Under the pieces are notes generated by a model. That model was not told where the DNA came from, made no database searches, and saw only the letters and a list, made by a program, of their open reading frames with translations. This document shows, one piece after another, positions 14,764 to 64,000 of a stretch of 64,000 bases of DNA (the stretch's first letter is position 1; each line of letters opens with the position of its first letter). The position numbers and the translations under genes are program-made. Location of the stretch: the NCBI GenBank assembly GCA_023079485.1, contig CM041085.1, positions 91,957,115 to 92,021,114 of the forward strand. The letters run 5' to 3'. Source of the DNA: Archilochus colubris. Lineage: Eukaryota > Chordata > Aves > Apodiformes > Trochilidae.

Positions 14764-14913
14764 CACAGGCGCTGCTCGGGGCCGGGCTGCAGCCAGCGGC
14801 GGCTGCGGGGGCTGCGGCGGGCGCGGGGCTGGCGGGGCCCCTCCTGGCCGGGAGGTTGCGCCAGGCCTGCGGCTGGCTGCCGGGCGCCCGACGGAGCTCC
14901 CCGGCGCCGCGCC

Positions 14914-56564
<41,651 letters not shown>

Positions 56565-59500
56565 GTAACTCAGGTTTTCATTTTATAGATATGATAGTAG
56601 CAGTTTTAGTTTAATTCAAATGCACAATTTAAAAAAAACCAAAACAATCTTAAAAGAAATTACCAGAAAAGGAAAGACGCACTCATTAAGCTTTCAGAAA
56701 GTATTGCTTATGCTCATTGTCTATAGATATTACTGTTGTTGCTTTTGCAGGAAAATGTCTTGTTGCCTTCAATTCTGTACAAAATCACCAAGAAACAGTG
56801 ATCCATTGATTTTTGATAAAGGAGGGGGATTTTTTTCTGATGTCTCAGATTCCACTTTTCTTAGGAACACCTTGTCTGATAAACTAAAATATCTATTTTA
56901 CTTACAGATTTGTCTAAATATAAAATAGAATAATGTATTTTACAAGGCCATGTAGCAATAGAACAAGGAGTAATGTCGTTAAATTTGAAGAGGGTAGATT
57001 TATGTTAGACATTAGGATGAAGTTCTTTAGTGTGAGGCTGGTGAGACACTGGCACAGGTTGCCCTGAGAAGTTCTGGCTGCCACCTCCCTGGAAGTGTTC
57101 AAGGCTGGATTGGATGGGGCTTTGAGCAACCTGTTGGGTTGGAACTAGATAATCTTTAATGTTCTTTCCAACCCAAACCATTCTATAATTCTATGATAAT
57201 TACATCTTGATTTCAGATGCATAGATCTAAATTGTTGTTATTTATGTACACAGTACATAAATAGATAATTTTATCACTGTTAACATGCCTTCAATATGCT
57301 TTTTTATTCATCAGTTACACCTTCCAAATATAAGCAACTACATTATGTCCTATTTAATCTGCTTTTGGGTCTGTAGCTAAATAAAGAGAAATAATTAATT
57401 TCCATAGGAGATATTTTTGCCTTAGTGATTAAATATATTTAAGAATAGGATACAATACAAGAAACAGAATACCAGTTCTGATGTAGTTCTTGTAAAGATA
57501 AAATCTTGAAAAGTATCTTCCTGTGTACATTCATCCCTAAGGAGACCTGTTTTTACTAAATCTTACAGTAGGCCTTTGCTGTTCTACTTTATTCTTGATT
57601 TCATCTTCTTCCTTGCAATTTAGACAGCCATTTTTAAGGTCAACTTTCCTTTGTCCTGACTTGTTATTTTGGCAAAGCTTATATTATTTTGTTTAGGCAT
57701 AAAAGCAGTGTTACAGCATTCGTGATACCAGCAACAAAAAGGAACAGAGGAATGTTTTAATATGGGAATCTCTGCAGGTATTTGATTAAATGCTGAATGA
57801 CAAAGTCTGGTCAAAAGGTTCAAATTTTTACTCACAGTGTTCACTATTGACCCTTGCTCACTTTTTACTGCTGCAAATGTGTGTATGTACCATGGGATAA
57901 ATAAACTGCTAATTTCACAGTTAGGTTCAGTCACAGATGTAATAGCTAAAAGCATGAAAACCCTTGAGCATGGGAGGAGTTTTCTATAAAAATACTTGAA
58001 GCATTGTTTTTCAAATCATTCCTTAAAATAATTGCTGTCATAGTGCCTACTAAACAATGAATGATGGCTATGCTTTGTTAACCCAAATATTTGTTGTGAT
58101 TCTTGTTCAAGGATTACTTCATGCTCCAATGTTTTTGTTTACTTCTTAAATCAACTGTGTAAGAATTCAACAGGAAAAAAGCTCTTAGGTACCTAATGTA
58201 CGGTTCAGTGTAACTAACATGTAAGTTCAAAAGAATAATAGACCTAAAACAGGAATCCCTGTGCGGCCTTCTCTGATTTCTGGGAAGCAGGGGATGCCTG
58301 AGACCCACCAGGAAACTTCCCTATGAGTTCCAATTCCGCTACAGTGCTTGTGTAAAGGTGGGGTGTTTTTGGCTCAGCTGAACTTGTCATAGATGTTGCC
58401 AAAAGTCCTTGATGAAGCAGGCATTACACAGTCTCTCTGACTAGGTTTGTTCATGCAGTTCCTTGGCTCACTCTAAGGTAGGTCCCCGGGCACTTGGATC
58501 CTCAACATCCTCTCCTGTGTCTGGTCAAAGAAATGAGGCAGTTAGCAGTGAATTGTAGGTAAGCAGTAGTATTTCTAAAAAAGACCAATTTTACAGGTCA
58601 GCCAGATGGTGAAGTGCCAAACCCAGTGCATGAGTGCCTAGGCTGCCTCTAACTTCTGCTCTCAGGCTTGCCTCTGTGCTTTTCTCTCTGCCAAAGAAAC
58701 ACAAATGGGCACAGTACTGGAGTAAAACTCCTTGTCCTCAGCTCAGGAGTTTCTTTCAAAGCTGAGACTCTTCACAGACGTAATTCCTTACCCTTCCTCC
58801 TTTATGGGTCTGTGCGACCGACACGATGTTTCATCAGGAGTGAACTGCGTTTGAGGGCTGTCAGAAATTATGGGCTATGGTTATTGTTTGAAAACAATTT
58901 TAAAGCACATTCAGCAAGCAAATTGCTCCTTTCCTAAGAGACTGCAGACCACAACCTCAGACTGAGTACTGTTGTATTGTACATTGTATTTCCTAAGAAT
59001 TAATGAATGACAGCTGGAAAGCCACAGATCACTCTACACTAATTCAGGCATTGCTTCGATGGGAGATCTCCTAGGAGTGGAAAGAGGTGCTGGTGATTCA
59101 GTAAGTGATTTTTTATACAGATCACATTGTTTCATGCAGGATTATACTACCCAGAATATTTTCTTTTGTTTGGGACTGATCCAAAGTCATCTAGAACTGA
59201 CAGGCCATATCTGTATAAGAAATTAGCAGGGAAGTAGTATTGTAATTTTAGTATTTGGTTTTATGTGTGTTGTTTTAGCAAAAGGATAGGTAGTGAAAGA
59301 TGGGGGAGAGATTAGCTGGCTTTTAAAGGATAAGTAATTTTTTAAGTTGTTGAAGGGAATAATATAGACAGAAAGCATTGTCTAGAGAAAGGAAATTAAC
59401 TTTCTTTTTTTAAAGAGAATCGAAGAAAAAATGTGAGGAACATACAGTGATATTTCTGAACCAAATATTAAATATTTCAACTAGAAACATGGATGGCTTT

Positions 59501-62500
59501 TGGTTAACTGGTTTAATATTAAAATATCAGAGTATGCTATTTACCAGAGACAAATTCAGAACATGGGAAGTGGCAATTTAGTTAGGGGTTGTGGTATTTT
59601 GAGTAAAACTACATATGTGGGTTAGCAAATGTGACAAACACAATATGTAGCTAGAAGAAGTAGTAAAACATTTATGGGAAATTGTTACAGACCTCCAAGG
59701 AAGAGTAAAAAGATGGGTCAGGAAACTTCTGTGCTGGAGAGGCCCCAGCAAGGCAGACCATTGATCTGGTGAGGTTTGAGTTACCTTGACAATGAACTTC
59801 TGTAGCATGCACAGAGATGGGTAAAAAAGGGGAAGTTTTTTAATGGAAGTGATACAGAACTCTTTTCTTCAATAGCTGGTGTAGTTGCCAGAAATAGCTT
59901 TTTCTGTTTTCATAGCAGATATCTGAACATGAAAAAGAATATGTGAAGAGGCAAAGAGTTTTGGCTAGCAGGGGTACTTCAGTGAGTTAAACTGTTGCCT
60001 GGTTATCCCATAAAACTCAATCAAATTCACATCAGTATATTCATTAATATAAACTGATCTCTACACTACTGAGATCAAATCCTACACATAGAAAAAATAA
60101 GCATGAAACTAATGACTTGAAGGGAGCAGGGATTTTTACCACCTTGTAGAGTCATTTCCGCTCTGTTGGACACAATGAGATGAATGAGTTTCATGATTTG
60201 CCAAATGAAGTTATTTTTTTATTAGGGCTTTCTTTCTCCAGAAAGTAAGAATTTTGAAATAAAATCTACACTTTAGCACCATAAACATAACTTTACTTGG
60301 GGATGGCTTTAAACCTGAAGCTCTTGTGTTTGCCCCCTGCCTAAGCCACCCAGCAGTAAGGTTGCAATTGTGCTTGCTCTGAGTCTTGTGGCTTCCTGAT
60401 TCTCACCCTCATCCTCACCCTCTGAGTTGAGTTACTGGTTTTGCCTCAAACCTTAAAGAGAAACTTAAAGAGAAGAAAGTAAGCAAGTTTAACTCAAAGC
60501 ATCATAAATTAAGGCATGCACGTTACTTTATGTGCTGATACAAATGTTCCATTTTGGAACAGTTAGGACTGCTTTTTATCTGCTGATAGTCTAGTTTTAA
60601 CCAACATCTGAATTCCTTCACTTTCCCCCTGTAAAACAGAAGACAAAGTATATGCCCAAGTCTTGAATAAAGATGTAAAACCTTATGTCCTGCCTCCCAG
60701 CTTTATCTGCCATTCATTCCTGTCCATTATGTTCATCATTGGTAGTTGAACTTTTTCTTGACTTTTTCTTTCTTTTCAACTTTTTCTTTCATTGAGTACT
60801 GTCATGGTAGAATTATAAATTTATAGATCCATATCTCTCAACTCCTGTCAAACTAATTAGCAACCTAAAATTAGACCTTCAAGATGGTGCCAAGAAAGAA
60901 AGACAGACATCCAATAATTCTTTGTTTCCAGTAACTGCTTTTAATTCCCTGCAAAGTACAGTCAGTCAGAGCTGTAGTGTAAAAGAATAGCTTGACACTT
61001 TTGTTATAGGGTACAGAATGTAGATAAGCAACCATAAGACGGTGTGAGCCTTTGCATGTACTCACTGTGTTAGATTTGAGCCAGGAATTTCTCACATAAC
61101 TGCATTTGAACTTTCTAGCTGGGGAAAGGTTGGCCATAGTTTTCTGTTGCTACACAAATCAAAAAATGCTGGTCTGGGGGAGCTGTGTAGTAACTGAGGA
61201 AATGAACTTGTAAGTCGTGGGCTGCCAAAGTTCTTGTTTGAATAATACATTAAATACCACTAGAATTCTGTTTTATTATCAGCAGTGTGCTGGGGTACCC
61301 ACTGCCTAGCACTGAAATTATTCATGTCTAAACTATTTTTTAACAGAGCAAAAATAGTTATGAAAGTTTAGTTAAAATTTCAACACTATTCTAAAGACAG
61401 GAGTTTTAAAGCCAGGAGGGAGATATTGTATTAAATTAATGAGGTACAGGAGGCAGGAAGCATAACATCTTGGCTTCTCCTTCCCTTATTCAGCGTGTCA
61501 CTGTGCACATCACTTTTCTTTTACTTTTTTATTTGTAAAACAGGCTCATCTCTTTTAATTTCTAAAATGCTAAAAAAAATTTACAGAGGAAGAGCAACAG
61601 GCAAGTACATTATATTCTTTATGTATTAGATTTATGTAGTCCAGATTTAAAATTCTTTTTTGAAATTGAAGTTTTGAAACCAGATGATTTTAAGTTTGGC
61701 ATAGAATGTAATTTTGAGACTAAAAAGGTTAAGGTGTATGGTTAAGTGGGCAAATGATGCAAGTTGAATCAAGCCCATTCAAATTACCCGAGTTCTGTAA
61801 CACTCCATTTCGTCTCCCCTGCAAAGCCTGGCACTCTGAAGAATCTTTGTAGCACAATGTGAGGGTGGGAAAGATATGCTGTATGAAACATGCATGTATT
61901 TGGGGGTCTTGAAAACATATTAATATTTTTTGCATTCTTATTTTGAGAAATACTTAGAAAGGGAGATGTTTCTGTAGACCCCACAGGTCCCCACAGGTTT
62001 CTTCTGCTGTTTACTAAGAAATGCTAGGAAACTGCAGAAGACTTAACAGAGATCACCAGAAGCTTATTTCAAGGTTCAGATAGGGAAACATTAGGAAAAA
62101 CAGAGCTTGACTGAGAATAGCTGTACTGGATTCAGGCAGGGTTGATCATGCTTCAGTATTTCACTAGAATTCTTTGAATTTCACTGCCAAAGAAGACAAA
62201 GGATATACACTGGATATCATATGCTTTGATTTTATTCAGAAAACAATTTACAGTGTACTATAGTAGAAGTTAGTATTAAGGTGTAGAGGCATGTATTAAG
62301 TGGAAAGTTGGCTAATGGCAGGAAACAAATGGGAAATAAAAGGGAATTTATTCTAGCTTGAAAGCACCCATCAGCAGTGGAAGCCTTAGCCTGTGGGTCC
62401 CAGGTTTTCCTGCTTAAATGCATAATTTGCACCACTGTAACACTTATGTAAAGGGCAGTTGTTCTAACTAGAAAAAATAACACTTTTATAATTTTAGAAT

Positions 62501-64000
62501 TCCATTGTGAGATACAGGATAGCTAGCACAGTTTGTGAGTGTAAATCTGTCTAATATTCTGAAACATGCAAAAGAAAAAAAATGTGATCAAAACTATGAG
62601 TATAGTAATAGATACAATTTTAGGTAAAGCAAGAGATTATTTTTTACAGCATGCCTGTCTTCTTGAAAAAGGGTCTTCCCCTTATTAATTTAAAATTAAT
62701 TTATCGTATCAGGTATTTTTTGGCTTTGAAAGTGTGAACAATACTTCTTGAATTATTTGTCAGCAAACTAAAAGAGCCATTAGCAGTAACACAAAGATCC
62801 ATAGAAACCATCAGGGTTTTTTGTTTTCTGTTTTATTCCCTTTGTCACAAAGAAATAATGCTACACTTCTTTAAAGCTGGCAATTTAAAAAAATTAGATG
62901 GTTGAGCCAAAGGAATACACAAAATTAAGAAAGAAAACAGTGACTAGAATTGTTAAAGATTGAAAGCTAAAAAACCCAGAGGTGAATAATAGTATATTTG
63001 AAAGCAAGTAATTTAGAGGGCAAGTGGCAGGTGAATTGTGAAAAGGTATCAGGCTGCAAGGTTTATGTGAAGAAAACTTTAAAGGAGGGTGTGCACTCTA
63101 GGAAAGTAGAAAAACACCTGTGTTTTATCAAATAATAATACTACTATGAGCAGTCAGCCAGTTGCTTTTGTAGATGAAAAAACATACTGCAACAAATGAA
63201 GAAATCAGATGTACATGATGGGAAAAAAATGAAAACATAGACATTCATACTAAAAATCTGAGATGTTTTTAGTATCTTCTTTCTCTCTTCTTTCTTTATT
63301 TTATTTTTTTTTACTTAAAGGTATTCGTTCTACATTGTTGCCTGTTATTTCATTAAAATAAAAACAGGCAAATGAACAAACACTGCTGTTCCTGCTCTTC
63401 TCTCAAGTCAGTAGAAAAGAAGTAGCAACACTGTTTTTATTGTTTTCTGATGCTTTTTGCAGGATGTACGTAGTATGCAGTTTCTGAGGAGTTTTTGACC
63501 TTTCTCCTTAAGTTTCGGAAGAACCTGATAGCCTGACAGTTCAGAAGTAAATTCCTCATTGTTATTATTGCAACTGTTACACTGTTACTAGGAAAAAAAA
63601 AAGATTATACACTAGACTTTGCTTCAAAATGGTTGTATTTTGGGTTTTTTAAGATAGGAAAGGAAATATAAAAGGGGATATGTTTGTATTGTATACTGAA
63701 ATAACAGCTGAAGTTCCTAAGGCAAAGGTGTATTTACATGTATATACCAATATGTAGCATCCATATTTTTGTGGGTTTTGTTTTTTATTTTTAATGAAAT
63801 AATATATTGTAAATAATTCAAAATTATAGAAAAAGAAGTTGTTTTAGCTGCCTCTAATGTGATGATTGAATTTCAGAAACTTTCAACCCTAGTTACTGAA
63901 CCAAAAAACCTCAGGTCTAAGTCTGTTTCAGGGTACTAATCATACCAAGAGATCCTTCATCAGTTATAGATTATTTTCATCTCCAAATTCCCTCATTAGA
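56565..64000 (+). other. HMGCLL1: HMGCLL1 intron 7 (start only, runs off the window)
   Basis: The sequence starts with the donor GTAACT. I searched for the next family block (Gly-Leu-Gly-Gly-Cys-Pro-Tyr-Ala-Lys-Gly) and found no candidate, so the next exon should lie to the right. It contains one CR1 fragment (56935-57197); the rest is AT-rich with no gene I can recognise. Confidence 0.75.
56935..57197 (+). mobile_element. CR1 LINE 3' fragment
   Basis: Sense-oriented CR1: ACAAGGAGTAATGTCGTTAA, GAGGGTAGATTTATGTTAGA, CTCCCTGGAAGTGTTCAAGG, TTGGGTTGGAACTAGATAAT, TTCTTTCCAACCCAAACCAT and the tail TCTATAATTCTATGATAATT. It starts about 370 bases after the exon 7 donor and is 5'-truncated. Confidence 0.92.

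Overview
This is a window of vertebrate nuclear DNA, almost certainly from a bird. It is mostly AT-rich and non-coding. It carries interspersed CR1 retrotransposon copies ending in the avian ATTCTATG-type tail, an avian-type endogenous retrovirus LTR, and one multi-exon gene with canonical GT-AG introns behind a CpG island. The sequence fits a chicken-like or other bird genome, but I cannot fix the species. There is no prokaryotic gene content: almost every short open frame is chance.

Layout. Positions 1-14,200 are upstream intergenic sequence with an old CR1 copy (about 2940-3215) and a solo LTR (about 7774-8254); I see no gene there. A CpG island at about 14,390-15,370 holds the promoter (CCAAT box at 14759) and first coding exon of HMGCLL1, the extramitochondrial 3-hydroxy-3-methylglutaryl-CoA lyase-like enzyme. 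Seven coding exons lie on the + strand: 14914-15030, 36476-36553, 37563-37670, 40914-41009, 41135-41283, 51917-51980 and 56376-56564. They join in one continuous frame of 267 residues that contains the N-terminal myristoylation signal and most of the metal-binding and catalytic residues. The last part of the enzyme, with the catalytic cysteine loop, is not in the window, so the gene runs off the right edge.

Introns hold the rest: several CR1 fragments on both strands, one with an unbroken C-terminal reverse-transcriptase reading frame (29311-29790); an ancient L2-like LINE fossil (about 48290-49080) interrupted by a 27-base poly-A; simple A-rich repeats; and a 590-bp fold-back element (33145-33734). 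This element has TG...CA ends, a perfect 6-bp target-site duplication AGATTA, long inverted arms that each carry a TATA-like box, and a tRNA-like core with an A box and near-B box at tRNA spacing. It is the most unusual object in the window.

The other notable local feature is a duplicated splice acceptor at HMGCLL1 exon 2 (TTTGTGTTTCAG twice, 18 nt apart, in frame), which predicts two protein forms differing by six residues. I found no evidence of an undescribed multi-gene system here.
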